This document shows, piece by piece, positions 1-7,921 of a stretch of DNA of 13,104 nt. Each line of letters opens with the position of its first letter. Within the stretch, counting starts at the first letter, position 1. The stretch is from the NCBI GenBank assembly GCA_008933045.1, contig WBXJ01000054.1:1-13104 (forward strand), read 5' to 3'. A program made the translations under genes and the position numbers. The notes below the pieces were generated by a model. It searched no databases. It saw only the letters and a list, made by a program, of their open reading frames with translations, and was not told where the DNA came from. The DNA is from Verrucomicrobiota bacterium. Its GTDB lineage: Bacteria > Verrucomicrobiota > Verrucomicrobiia > Limisphaerales > SXQI01.

Positions 1-1049
1 AGAAAAAAGCTGAGGAGGCTGCTGCAATCGCGCTCAAAGCACCGGTAGATGACAAAGCGTCGCGTGAACTGGTGCAGAAGGCAGCGAACACTTTTGCGGA
101 TTTGGGAAAGAAATCGACGGAGGCCACCACTCAGTTGGCGGAGGCATTGACTGCGGTTTCAAAGCCTCGAGATGCGACGTACAAGCCTCGGGGTGCCGAG
201 AGCTACGCATCCACGAGCACGGGACGACGGTTGGCCTTTGCGAGATGGGTGACTCACCCCAGCAACCCTCTCACCGCACGAGTGGCGGTCAATCACCTTT
301 GGCAACATCACTTCGGTCGAGGGTTGGTGGGGAGCCCTTCCGATTTTGGAAGAAATGGCCGTACTCCGACGCACCCACAGTTACTTGATTGGCTAGCGGC
401 GGAGTTTATTTCTCAGGGTTGGAGTATGAAGGCGATGCACCGATTGATGCTGACCAGTGCAGCGTATCGCATGGCCTCCACACCCGAGAGTGCTGCACTG
501 AAGTTGGATCCCGACAATGTTTATCTTTGGCGGATGAATTCTCGTCGTCTGGAGGCTGAGGTGGTGCGGGACAATTTGTTATCGGTAGCGGGGACGCTTG
601 ATCCGATTCAGGGAGGGCCCGACATCGACCACACCTTAGCGATGACTTCTGTCCGTCGGTCAATCTACCTGCGGCACGCTGCTGAAAAGCAGGCGGAGTT
701 TTTGCAAATTTTTGATGGTGCCAGTGTCACTGAATGTTATGAGCGACATCCCAGTGTGATGCCGCAACAAGCGTTAGCAATGTCGAACAGCGATTTGCCA
801 CATCGTCAGGCGAAGCATCTCGCAAAGATAGTGGGTAAGGAATGCAATGGCGATGAAACCGCTTTTGTAAGACTGGCCTTTAAACGGATCTTGGCACGGG
901 TTCCGAGTGAACCTGAGTTGCAAGCTTGCCTCAAATTTCTGATGGCCTCACCGGTCGCTAACTCAAATCAGCCCCGCGAGTCATCCCGTCCCGCGGAAAA
1001 CCTCATGCTCGTGCTGCTCAACCACAATGATTTTGTTACAGTAAGATAA
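1..1049 (+). CDS. DUF1553 (PSD1-type) domain protein, 3' part only
   Basis: This is the C-terminal part of a DUF1553 (PSD1) family protein. The frame is open from base 3 to the TAA at 1047-1049, so the true start lies before the window and the GTG at 72 is only an internal valine codon. Family hallmarks are NHLWQHHFGRGLV (bases 291-329), the following DFGRNG...THPQLLDWLA stretch, LMLTSAAYR, the MPQQALAMSN stretch near 765-788, RILARVPSEPE near 885 and the typical ending LLNHNDFVTVR (1014-1046). The first 50 or so visible residues are Ala/Lys/Glu-rich and look helical. Full-length relatives in Planctomycetota and Verrucomicrobiota are much longer, usually exported, and often carry DUF1549 and sometimes a cytochrome-like domain before DUF1553; none of that is visible here. 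The biochemical role of the family is unknown. The next gene, DUF1501, begins 3 bases after the stop, the usual pairing, which suggests co-transcription and joint function. Confidence 0.93.
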   Translation, partial: KKAEEAAAIALKAPVDDKASRELVQKAANTFADLGKKSTEATTQLAEALTAVSKPRDATYKPRGAESYASTSTGRRLAFARWVTHPSNPLTARVAVNHLWQHHFGRGLVGSPSDFGRNGRTPTHPQLLDWLAAEFISQGWSMKAMHRLMLTSAAYRMASTPESAALKLDPDNVYLWRMNSRRLEAEVVRDNLLSVAGTLDPIQGGPDIDHTLAMTSVRRSIYLRHAAEKQAEFLQIFDGASVTECYERHPSVMPQQALAMSNSDLPHRQAKHLAKIVGKECNGDETAFVRLAFKRILARVPSEPELQACLKFLMASPVANSNQPRESSRPAENLMLVLLNHNDFVTVR

Positions 1050-1052
1050 TCT

Positions 1053-2528
1053 ATGGCCCACGACGACAATTCACGATGCGCCGGAGTTTCTCGGCGGAGT
1101 TTTCTTGCCGATACTGGCATGGGTTTTACTGGGCTGGCACTTAGCTCCCTGTTGTTCAAGGATGGGAACCTCCGGGCTGAGGATCATGACGGCGCGTGGC
1201 AGTTGCCTGATGGTAAAACTCATTTCTCGCCTAAGGCGAAATCGGTTATTTGGATTTTTCTTTGCGGTGGGGTGAGCCACTTGGAAAGTTTCGATGTCAA
1301 ACCGGAGCTGAACAAATACGCTGGCAAATCGATTGCCGAAACTCCCTACGCTTCCGTGGTGAGTGGTGAGGGAAAAAATGTCATTGGAGCGAATCCTGCG
1401 CATGGTAATCGCAAAACTATCATGCCGCTTCAAACAGGTTACAAGCCCTATGGGGAATGTGGGCTAGTGGTGGGTGATTGGTTCAAGAACATTGGCGAGT
1501 GCGCGGATGATATCGCGGTAATCAGATCGCTTTGGACAATTCATAATGATCACGGCGCGCAATTAACGTGGCAAACAGGACGACACCCTCGTGAATTAGA
1601 GCACCCCACTTTGGGGTCGTGGGCCTGTTATGGGTTAGGCTCGATGAATGAGAATTTGCCTGAGTATGTCGTGATTGGTGCCCCGACCGGCGATTGTTGT
1701 GGCGGAACATTTACCTACGGTGCTTCTTACCTAGGGCCTGAACATGGCGGGGTGCGGTTGAACACCGACCCCAAGAATCCGCTGCCGTTCATCAAACCGC
1801 CGGCAGATTTAATCACGCTGGAGGAGCAGACTCAAAACTTGAGTCTCTTGGGAAAGCTCAACCATTTGTCGGGAATTGATTATCCAGATGATCAAAATCT
1901 AAGGGCAAGAATCAAGTCCTATGAGCTCGCATTCCAGATGCAGGCGAGCGTTCCAGAAACATTGGAGTTGGCAAAGGAACCTGAACATATCCGCAAACTT
2001 TACGGGCTCGATACGGCGGAAACCAAAGTCTTCGGTGAGCAGTGTCTTGTGGCAAGACGACTCGTGGAACGTGGTGTGCGTTTTGTGCAGATTTTTCATG
2101 GCGGCGGAGGGGGTGGGGCTTGGGATGCCCACAGCGACATTAAAACCAATCACACCAATCTTTCAACGCAGGTGGATCAACCTATCGCCGGTTTGCTCAA
2201 AGACCTTAAGCAACGGGGGTTGTTGAAAGATACATTAGTTGTTTTTGGGACCGAATTTGGTCGCTCGCCGGGTGCTGAAGGGACGGGTCGCGATCATCAT
2301 CCGCAGGGTTTTAGTGCGTGGATGGCAGGGGGCGGCGTCAAAGGTGGTGTTCAGCATGGAGCGACGGACGAGCTTGGGTTCAATGCGGTGCAGGATCGTC
2401 ACTTTGTAACGGATATTCACGCGACTACTCTCCATCAGATGGGTCTGGATTCGCGACGATTAGAAGTGCCGGGGCGAAAACGATTGGATCGTGATCACGG
2501 CGAAGTTATCCAGAAAATTCTAGCCTAA
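1053..2528 (+). CDS. DUF1501 domain protein with Tat-like signal
   Basis: This is a complete 491-residue DUF1501 protein, a family distantly related to the sulfatase/alkaline-phosphatase fold. Residues 13-18 (SRRSFL) followed by a hydrophobic stretch (about 22-35) form a twin-arginine-like export signal, so the protein probably folds before leaving the cytoplasm. Visible family motifs are CGGVSHLESFD (71-81), WDAH (357-360), GTEFGRSP (399-406), GRDHHPQGFSAWMAGGG (412-428) and HATTLHQMGLD (456-466); the Asp/His residues are plausible metal ligands by analogy with the superfamily. A glycine run (350-355) precedes WDAH, encoded by a G-rich low-complexity stretch near 2100-2118. The ATG at 1053 is chosen because it places the Tat-like motif correctly and lies 3 bases after the DUF1553 stop; no Shine-Dalgarno sequence is seen. 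The enzyme activity is not established; a secreted hydrolase role is inference from the fold and the pairing. Confidence 0.93.
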   Translation: MAHDDNSRCAGVSRRSFLADTGMGFTGLALSSLLFKDGNLRAEDHDGAWQLPDGKTHFSPKAKSVIWIFLCGGVSHLESFDVKPELNKYAGKSIAETPYASVVSGEGKNVIGANPAHGNRKTIMPLQTGYKPYGECGLVVGDWFKNIGECADDIAVIRSLWTIHNDHGAQLTWQTGRHPRELEHPTLGSWACYGLGSMNENLPEYVVIGAPTGDCCGGTFTYGASYLGPEHGGVRLNTDPKNPLPFIKPPADLITLEEQTQNLSLLGKLNHLSGIDYPDDQNLRARIKSYELAFQMQASVPETLELAKEPEHIRKLYGLDTAETKVFGEQCLVARRLVERGVRFVQIFHGGGGGGAWDAHSDIKTNHTNLSTQVDQPIAGLLKDLKQRGLLKDTLVVFGTEFGRSPGAEGTGRDHHPQGFSAWMAGGGVKGGVQHGATDELGFNAVQDRHFVTDIHATTLHQMGLDSRRLEVPGRKRLDRDHGEVIQKILA

Positions 2529-2564
2529 ACCAAAGTCCTCTGTTCAATTAAATCACCCATCAGG

Positions 2565-3890
2565 ATGACCACTTCCAGACGCGACTTAACGAACGACTTA
2601 ATTCTTCCCTGCTTGTTGTTCGCTGTCCTAGGGGGCATGACCTGGGCGGTGCGTGGCTCCTCTGGATATGGAGGGTGGCTGGGGTGCACTTTCGCTGGAG
2701 TGACCTGGGGAACGGCGTGGTGGTTTATTGCCCGTGATCGGAGCGGACGACAGTCACGACCTTATTCGTCGGGATGGGTTATTTTGGCACTCACCGTTGG
2801 AATCGCTTATGCTGGTGACCGTGGGTGGATGCAATGGCCTCATTTCTTCTCGAACCGCGTCTATACAAACTATGCTCAAGGCGCGTTTGAACCCATCGCT
2901 CGATCCTACGGTTTTATTTGGCTTTTTATCGCGGGAGTGCCTTGGGCGGGTCTAGGTGCGTGCCTTCTTGCTTGGTGTAGTGACCGCCAAAAACTTGGAG
3001 TTCGCGATTGGGTTCTACGCATCGCTTGTGGTCTGGGGGCAGGCTTTTTTGCGCGATGGCTTTTTGAGAATTCTCCCAGCTTATTCCTACCATTGTACGA
3101 CACGATGGCGTCTAAATACGGGAACCTTTCGGCGAACCCAACATTAGGGCGTTTGGTCAACGACACTCGTGAGGCCGTGATGCATATGGGTTTTTATCTC
3201 GGATTTTTAGCTTTTGAAGTCGCCCGACGACATTCCAGAAACGTGATACTGATCCTTACTGTCGGGTTGTTGAATGGTCTGGGCTGGGCGATCTGCCAAA
3301 ATTGGAAGTGGGCTCCCGACGTCTGGCCGGGGGCTAATTTTAATTGGTGGCGTTGCTGGGAATCTTGCGGGGGCATCAGCATCGGCATTGCACTCGGTGT
3401 TGCTTATTACATCGTGAATCAACGACGTCATCCCAGCGATTTGCCTGCGCGAGTGTCCACTCAATGCGATTCAACTTGGGAAAAATTTGGTGCCTATGCG
3501 GGATTGATCCTCGGTTTAGGAGTCTCGATCCGCAGCGGCTTAAAAGGATGGATCAACATTCATATCGGGAACGAGGTTTATTGGAGTCGCATTCTCTGGA
3601 TTGTATTTGGTCCGCTGATGATTATCGCCTTAGTGGTGCTCGCGATAAATCTCAAACGGAAACCTCGTTCTGAGCAGGATCAAGGAGATTTATTTCCTCG
3701 AGCCTACGCACTCGTTTGGCTCGTGTTGATCGTCCAAAATATCTTGGGCCAATTGGTGAGCTCTCCGTATACTCAGTGGAATGAGATGGCTTTCAAAATC
3801 TATTACCTCCTGCTCTTTCTCATCTCAGCGGTGATTGTTCATTATTATCATCTCCTGAACTCCTTCAAGAACCCTAACCCACGAGTTTAA
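2565..3890 (+). CDS. Polytopic membrane protein of unknown function
   Basis: I cannot assign a function to this 441-residue protein. It is strongly hydrophobic, with about 10-12 candidate membrane spans (roughly residues 11-29, 36-55, 69-85, 115-136, 150-166, 204-220, 226-244, 267-284, 307-322, 342-361, 379-399 and 408-427). It is unusually rich in Trp and Gly. Conserved-looking segments are WAVRGSSGYGGWLGCTFAG (27-45), NDTREAVMHMGF (199-210), WKWAPDVWPGANFNWWRCWE (247-266), and an Arg/Lys-bearing segment SIRSGLKGW (321-329). The short amphipathic, Trp-rich loops between spans suggest substrate-binding or lipid-interface regions, possibly a transporter or a membrane-embedded enzyme; this is inference. 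The start ATG at 2565 follows a 36-base gap after the DUF1501 stop, with only CAGG immediately before it, too close for a normal ribosome site. Position between a DUF1501 gene and a secreted esterase suggests a role in the same envelope process. The reading frame is clean, with no sign of decay. Confidence 0.85.
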   Translation: MTTSRRDLTNDLILPCLLFAVLGGMTWAVRGSSGYGGWLGCTFAGVTWGTAWWFIARDRSGRQSRPYSSGWVILALTVGIAYAGDRGWMQWPHFFSNRVYTNYAQGAFEPIARSYGFIWLFIAGVPWAGLGACLLAWCSDRQKLGVRDWVLRIACGLGAGFFARWLFENSPSLFLPLYDTMASKYGNLSANPTLGRLVNDTREAVMHMGFYLGFLAFEVARRHSRNVILILTVGLLNGLGWAICQNWKWAPDVWPGANFNWWRCWESCGGISIGIALGVAYYIVNQRRHPSDLPARVSTQCDSTWEKFGAYAGLILGLGVSIRSGLKGWINIHIGNEVYWSRILWIVFGPLMIIALVVLAINLKRKPRSEQDQGDLFPRAYALVWLVLIVQNILGQLVSSPYTQWNEMAFKIYYLLLFLISAVIVHYYHLLNSFKNPNPRV

Positions 3891-3999
3891 AACCGCTGTC
3901 ATCTAACCAACAATCATCGGCCGAGAAACGACGCGGGCTGGTTCGGAATAATTTCAGCTTTCCTTCGTTTTTCTAGTCTCCATCCTACCAAACAACATC

Positions 4000-4875
4000 A
4001 TGAGTTTATTAAAATGTATCGTCCTCATCCTTCTCATCACCATGGCACCCAATCTTCGTGCACAGGACGTCACTCCGCTCGCTCCAATTCTACTCTGGTC
4101 TGAGGGTGCGCCGGGTGCTCTTGGGGAGAAGGATCAGGACAAACCTACGTTGACGCCTTATCTAGCTGATCCAACGAAGGCGAATGGAACGGCGGTGGTG
4201 ATTTGTCCGGGCGGCGGTTACGGAGGTCTTGCGGGGCATGAGGGAAAAGACTACGCCCTCTGGCTCAACGAGGCAGGGGTGCATGCGTTTGTTCTCAAAT
4301 ACCGACTCGGTTCCCATGGGTACCGACATCCGATTATGTTGGGGGATGCAGCACGCGCTGTGCGTATCGTGCGTTCCCGATCTGCCGAATGGAAAGTTAA
4401 TGCACAGCGAGTCGGTATCATGGGATCGTCGGCGGGCGGGCATCTGGCATCAACGTTACTGACCCATTTTGATGGAGGTCTGCCCGATTCGCCTGACTTG
4501 ACCGAAAAGCAGAGTTCCCGGCCCGATTTTGGAATTCTTTGTTACGCCGTCATTACGATGAGCACGCATACCCATCAAGGATCCCGAAATAATTTGCTCG
4601 GGCCGAATGCGCCACAACATCTCGTGGATTTACTTTCCAATGAGCTGCAGGTGACCTCGAAAACACCTCCAGTGTTTCTTTGGCATACCGTCGAAGATAC
4701 CGCAGTGCCGGTTGAGAACTCGTTAAATTTTGCTGCTGCTTTACGAGCTAAGAGTGTGCCGTTTGATCTGCATATTTATGAAAAGGGTCGTCACGGAATC
4801 GGGTTAGCCAATGGCCACGCTTGGACTAAAGATTGTCTATTCTGGTTGTCAGAACGTGGTCTCCTGAAAAAATAA
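4000..4875 (+). CDS. Secreted alpha/beta-hydrolase, probable carbohydrate esterase
   Basis: This is a 291-residue alpha/beta-hydrolase of the acetyl-esterase/BD-FAE-like type that removes ester groups from plant or algal polysaccharides or related small molecules. The N-terminus (residues 1-21, hydrophobic core 5-15, ending near RAQ) looks like a Sec signal peptide, placing the enzyme outside the cytoplasm. The oxyanion-hole motif is CPGGGYGGLAGHEG (69-82). The nucleophile is Ser144 in GSSAG, followed by GGHLAS. The probable acid is Asp233 in VEDTAVPVENS, the usual C-terminal position, and the probable base is His265 in KGRHGIGL, so the triad is intact. Length matches the family. The ATG at 4000 has no Shine-Dalgarno site and follows a 109-base gap (3891-3999) in which I find no convincing terminator or promoter. 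The next gene starts 11 bases after this stop, so the two are likely co-expressed. The exact substrate (acetyl-xylan, pectin, ferulate or other) cannot be read from the sequence. Confidence 0.88.
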   Translation: MSLLKCIVLILLITMAPNLRAQDVTPLAPILLWSEGAPGALGEKDQDKPTLTPYLADPTKANGTAVVICPGGGYGGLAGHEGKDYALWLNEAGVHAFVLKYRLGSHGYRHPIMLGDAARAVRIVRSRSAEWKVNAQRVGIMGSSAGGHLASTLLTHFDGGLPDSPDLTEKQSSRPDFGILCYAVITMSTHTHQGSRNNLLGPNAPQHLVDLLSNELQVTSKTPPVFLWHTVEDTAVPVENSLNFAAALRAKSVPFDLHIYEKGRHGIGLANGHAWTKDCLFWLSERGLLKK

Positions 4876-4886
4876 TTTAACCTGTT

Positions 4887-6899
4887 ATGTTTCGATCTTT
4901 GTTGGCGGTATTGGTCGTCCTGTACGGCATGCACGCGAGCCTGTTGGCTGTTGAGCCTGTCGGGCAGGTGATTGATGCGCGTTACCATCACCTCGGGGAT
5001 AGCATCGTTACCACCTGGAAAGAAGCGAACAGCCAACCTGAAGGGATTCGATTGGATCTTCCGTTCGAGGCGAAGGCTCAGACTAGGGAGACGATTCTGT
5101 CGATTAAGCACCGAGATATCGATGGGAAATGGGATTTGGTATTGAACGGAAAAACGGTGGCACAACTCAAGCGTGAGTCGGCCCTTCGGAAGTTTTACTA
5201 TTCAATCCCACCCAATCTACTCCGAGACGGAACGAATCTTCTCTCGATTATTTCACGCTCGCCTACCGACGATATCTCGGTTGGTGATATCCAATATTTT
5301 GACCAGCCACTTGGAAAAGTGCTTCGTTTGGGGCGGATCCATGTAACGGTGCGAGAGGCGCAGAATAAGGAACTACTGCCTACACGCCTGACGGTGTTGG
5401 GAAGCGGTAAAAAACTCGTTGATATTTTCGAGGCAACTCAGGCGACTCTCGCGGTGCGCTCGGGTTTAGTTTACACCGCGACGGGCGAGGCGGAATTTTC
5501 TGTGCCTGCAGGAAGTTACACAATTGTTGCCACGCGAGGAATGGAATGGAGTCGCGCAGAAGTAGTTTGCGAAGTCGGCGAGAGTAAAAAATCCGAGGTG
5601 GTTTTGCAGTTGCGACGTGAGGTTGATACCAAAGGCTTCATCGCCAGTGACACCCATATTCACACCTTCACCTTCAGTGGCCACGGGGATTCGACGGTAC
5701 CGGAACGCATGGTGACCATCGCTGCGGAAGGGGTAGAGTTGGCAATTTCTACCGACCATAACCATCACACTGACTATCAACCTGAGCAGCAGAAACTCGG
5801 CTTAAACAACTATTTTACTCCGATCACGGGCAATGAAGTGACCACGAAAAATGGTCATTTTAATGCGTTTCCATTATCTCCGAAGGAACCAATTCCGAAT
5901 CATAAGGAAACCAACTGGGTCAAACTAGCAGCCGACATCCGTAGCCACGGTGCTAAAGTGATCATTTTTAATCACCCGCGCTGGCCTAACCCGAAAGAAA
6001 ATCCTTTAACTCACGTTCAGTTTAATCAGGCTTCGGGTGATCGGACAGGAAACGTCCCGATCCCCGTGGATGGATTTGAAATAGCAAACTCGACCAGTTT
6101 ACAAAAAGATCCGTTGCTGTTGTTTCGAGATTGGTTCGCGCTGCTGAACCACGGCGAGATGATCAAGGCCATCGGATCCTCGGATTCTCACACCGTTAGT
6201 GATCCAGTAGGGCAGGGGCGCACCTACGTCCGGTCTTCTACGGATGATCCGACTCGGATTGATAGCGACGAAATGATCCGGAATTTTCAGCAGGGGCGGA
6301 CCAGTATTAGTCTAGGGCTATTCTCAGAAGTCATCGTTGATGGCCAATTTGGTCCGGGTGACATTGCATCAGGCACCAAGCCAATGCAGGTTCGATTTAG
6401 GGTGGCATCTCCGGCGTGGATTACTCCCCGCAGGGCGTTGGTTTTTATGAACGGTCAGTTAGTTGCAGAAAAACTCGTCCAGTCGAAATTTGGCCAAGCA
6501 ACGGATGAGTGGCTCTCCTTCAAAATCACCAAGCCGAGGCACGACTCTCATCTAGTCTGCATTGCCCTAGGTGACGGCATCAAAGATGAATCTTGGAACA
6601 CTTATGCAGACTATACCTTAGCAGCAACGAACCCCGTTTGGATCGACGCTGATGGGGATGGCAAATTCACGACACCGCGTGAAACCGCACGACTCCTGCT
6701 ACGATCCTCCAAACAAACCTTGGATTCGCTGAAGCAGATTGCTCAAAACGAAGACGGCGGCATCGCGGTTCAAGCGATGAGCTTAGCACGATCAGAATGG
6801 CCGTTAACAACACTCGTCGGGCTAGAGGCTCTCATTGAATCCCTTGCGGTTGACCGGCCCGCGTTCGCGCTGTATCGGAGCCAGTTGCAAAGCCGTTGA
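4887..6899 (+). CDS. Secreted CehA/McbA-type PHP metallohydrolase
   Basis: This 670-residue protein has a signal peptide (about residues 1-22), a beta-rich N-terminal region (about 23-245) and a PHP metallohydrolase domain (about 250-445), followed by a beta-rich C-terminal region. Metal-binding motifs are DTHIH (255-259), DHNHH (290-294), Glu317 in GNEVTT, His324, NHPR (362-365) and SDSH (432-435), which together make up the expected PHP set. CehA/McbA relatives include enzymes that hydrolyse aryl carbamates, but most members are untested; a phosphoesterase or other ester/amide hydrolase are alternatives. Near the C-terminus, WIDADGDGKF (585-594) resembles the D-x-D-x-D-G calcium loop of EF-hand and dockerin modules, with Asp587, 589 and 591. 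The ATG at 4887 is 11 bases after the esterase stop and gives the signal peptide directly; there is no Shine-Dalgarno site. Two secreted hydrolases in tandem suggest a shared periplasmic or extracellular degradation pathway. Confidence 0.87.
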   Translation: MFRSLLAVLVVLYGMHASLLAVEPVGQVIDARYHHLGDSIVTTWKEANSQPEGIRLDLPFEAKAQTRETILSIKHRDIDGKWDLVLNGKTVAQLKRESALRKFYYSIPPNLLRDGTNLLSIISRSPTDDISVGDIQYFDQPLGKVLRLGRIHVTVREAQNKELLPTRLTVLGSGKKLVDIFEATQATLAVRSGLVYTATGEAEFSVPAGSYTIVATRGMEWSRAEVVCEVGESKKSEVVLQLRREVDTKGFIASDTHIHTFTFSGHGDSTVPERMVTIAAEGVELAISTDHNHHTDYQPEQQKLGLNNYFTPITGNEVTTKNGHFNAFPLSPKEPIPNHKETNWVKLAADIRSHGAKVIIFNHPRWPNPKENPLTHVQFNQASGDRTGNVPIPVDGFEIANSTSLQKDPLLLFRDWFALLNHGEMIKAIGSSDSHTVSDPVGQGRTYVRSSTDDPTRIDSDEMIRNFQQGRTSISLGLFSEVIVDGQFGPGDIASGTKPMQVRFRVASPAWITPRRALVFMNGQLVAEKLVQSKFGQATDEWLSFKITKPRHDSHLVCIALGDGIKDESWNTYADYTLAATNPVWIDADGDGKFTTPRETARLLLRSSKQTLDSLKQIAQNEDGGIAVQAMSLARSEWPLTTLVGLEALIESLAVDRPAFALYRSQLQSR

Positions 6900-6918
6900 C
6901 AACTCGCGAGGACGGGTT

Positions 6919-6922
6919 GAGG
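6919..6922 (+). promoter_or_regulatory. Ribosome binding site (GAGG) for the Sel1-like gene
   Basis: GAGG lies 8 bases before the ATG at 6931. It is one of only two plausible Shine-Dalgarno sites before the starts in this window, and it decides the start of the Sel1-like gene: the in-frame ATG at 6835 would add 32 residues lying inside the preceding PHP gene and would bury the signal peptide. Confidence 0.6.
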
Positions 6923-6930
6923 TTGTATCA

Positions 6931-7446
6931 ATGTTCCATTCTAACCTCAGTTACGGAGCAGTTTTGATTCTGTGCCTGTGCCTGTCGCAGGTTCGGAAGA
7001 GTGATGGATTGAAGGCACAGACTCCACCGGCCCCTGCGACGGTTACTACTGTTCGGCCTCCCGAGAGTCGAAGCGGAACCAATGTTACCAAACCCACGAT
7101 CGTGAATCCACAACCCGTGGTTCAAACAAACGGTTCCCCTCCGACGGTCATCATCAAGACCAACTTTGTAATCGTCCGAATTCTCCCTCCTCAAGTAGAT
7201 GCGAAGAAGGTAGAGGCAGAGAAAAAACGCATTCAACAAAACGTGCTCGAACGTCAGACGGAACGTGCAAAACTCGGTGACGCGAGGGCACTGTATGACA
7301 TTGGTTTGCGTTATCTCAAAGGCGATGGGGTGGAGGCAGATCGGGAAAAAGCACTTGAACACTTCCGACAATCAGCGAAGGGAGGCGAGTCATTGGCTCG
7401 CCGTAAACTGATTCTGCTGGGTGAAATCATTCCTGACCCGAAGTGA
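6931..7446 (+). CDS. Small exported protein with one Sel1-like repeat
   Basis: With the start at 6931 this gene encodes 171 residues. Residues 8-20 form a hydrophobic signal segment, with possible cleavage near Ala29 (LKAQ); the Cys residues at 15 and 17 do not sit in a good lipobox, so a lipoprotein is unlikely. Residues 31-75 are rich in Pro, Thr and Val and look like an extended linker. Residues 91-113 are Lys/Glu-rich and helical. Residues 114-152 match one Sel1-like (TPR-related) repeat: KLGDARALYDIGLRYLKGDG, then EKALEHFRQSAKGG. Sel1 repeats bind other proteins, so an adaptor or scaffold role in the periplasm is plausible, though one repeat is few. The gene follows the PHP gene after 31 bases, and a probable terminator overlaps its stop codon, making it the likely last gene of the upstream block. 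The partner is unknown. Confidence 0.78.
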   Translation: MFHSNLSYGAVLILCLCLSQVRKSDGLKAQTPPAPATVTTVRPPESRSGTNVTKPTIVNPQPVVQTNGSPPTVIIKTNFVIVRILPPQVDAKKVEAEKKRIQQNVLERQTERAKLGDARALYDIGLRYLKGDGVEADREKALEHFRQSAKGGESLARRKLILLGEIIPDPK

Positions 7447-7467
7447 TGATTCTTGGGGTCAATTTTT
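7434..7467 (+). terminator. Probable intrinsic terminator overlapping the Sel1-like gene's stop
   Basis: TGACCC (7434-7439) pairs with GGGTCA (7456-7461). Inside this, after one G-G mismatch, AAG (7441-7443) pairs with CTT (7452-7454), leaving an 8-base loop that begins with the stop codon TGA (7444-7446). The stem is followed by A and then TTTTT (7463-7467). A short stem plus a T-run at the end of a gene fits a rho-independent terminator separating the upstream block from yajC-secDF. The stem is short and has a mismatch, so efficiency is uncertain. Confidence 0.55.
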
Positions 7468-7506
7468 GGTTCTGCGAGTTTTTGTGCATTTTGCTAATCC
7501 TAAAGC

Positions 7507-7534
7507 TTGCCAAAACCCGCGCGGTGTCTAATCT
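7507..7534 (+). promoter_or_regulatory. Weak candidate promoter for yajC-secDF
   Basis: TTGCCA (7507-7512) matches five of six bases of a sigma-70 -35 box. Sixteen bases downstream is TAATCT (7529-7534), a poor -10 box; the overlapping TCTAAT (7527-7532) is a better -10 but is only 14 bases away. The location, after a probable terminator and about 20 bases before the yajC start, is what gives the call weight. The leader would be very short. Confidence 0.25.
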
Positions 7535-7555
7535 CCACGTCTTTAACTAAACCTT

Positions 7556-7909
7556 ATGTCTACTGCTGGTTTGACAACTTTGTTGGCCTTAGCGCCTTCG
7601 ACCGCCCCGGGAACCCAACCGGATCCCAAGGCACAAATGCTCCAAATGGTGGGCACGTTCGTGTTCATGGGGTTGGTCATGTATTTTCTGATCTTTCGGC
7701 CTCAACAGAAAAAATCAAAGCAACAGGCCCTGTTGATGAAGAATTTGAAAGCTGGCGATCGGGTGGTCACCTCCAGTGGAATCATTGGCACTGTCTTAAC
7801 TGTCAAAGAGAAATCCATTTCGCTCAGATCACTCGAGACCAAACTTGAAGTACTCAAAAGCGCCATTGTTGAGGTTACTCAAGACTCATCACCGTCTGTC
7901 GAATCCTGA
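7556..7909 (+). CDS. yajC: Sec translocon accessory protein YajC
   Basis: This 117-residue protein is YajC, the small single-span inner-membrane subunit that associates with SecD and SecF in the holo-translocon. An Ala/Pro-rich N-terminus (1-27) is followed by one membrane span (about 29-47), then the hallmark FRPQQKKSKQQ (47-57) and the cytoplasmic YajC domain with LKAGDRVVTSSGIIGTV (64-80). Length is normal for the family. The ATG at 7556 is chosen because it gives the expected short N-terminus; it has no Shine-Dalgarno sequence. secDF starts 12 bases after the stop, the usual order, so the two form an operon. An overlapping frame from 7507 to 7848 is a shadow of this gene. Confidence 0.95.
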   Translation: MSTAGLTTLLALAPSTAPGTQPDPKAQMLQMVGTFVFMGLVMYFLIFRPQQKKSKQQALLMKNLKAGDRVVTSSGIIGTVLTVKEKSISLRSLETKLEVLKSAIVEVTQDSSPSVES

Positions 7910-7921
7910 TCCTGTTTTGCC

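Noticed and set aside
2097..2120. Glycine run before WDAH in the DUF1501 protein as a frameshift or repeat-based switch
   Set aside because: The run is short, uses mixed codons (GGC, GGA, GGG, GGT), and the frame continues normally; Gly-rich sequence before WDAH is usual in the family.
6835..6930. N-terminal extension of the Sel1-like protein from an in-frame ATG at 6835
   Set aside because: It would lie inside the end of the PHP gene, has no ribosome site, and would bury the signal peptide; the ATG at 6931 has GAGG at good spacing.
7507..7848. A 113-codon frame overlapping yajC
   Set aside because: It is out of frame with a clear yajC, its translation resembles no family, and it covers the intergenic promoter region.
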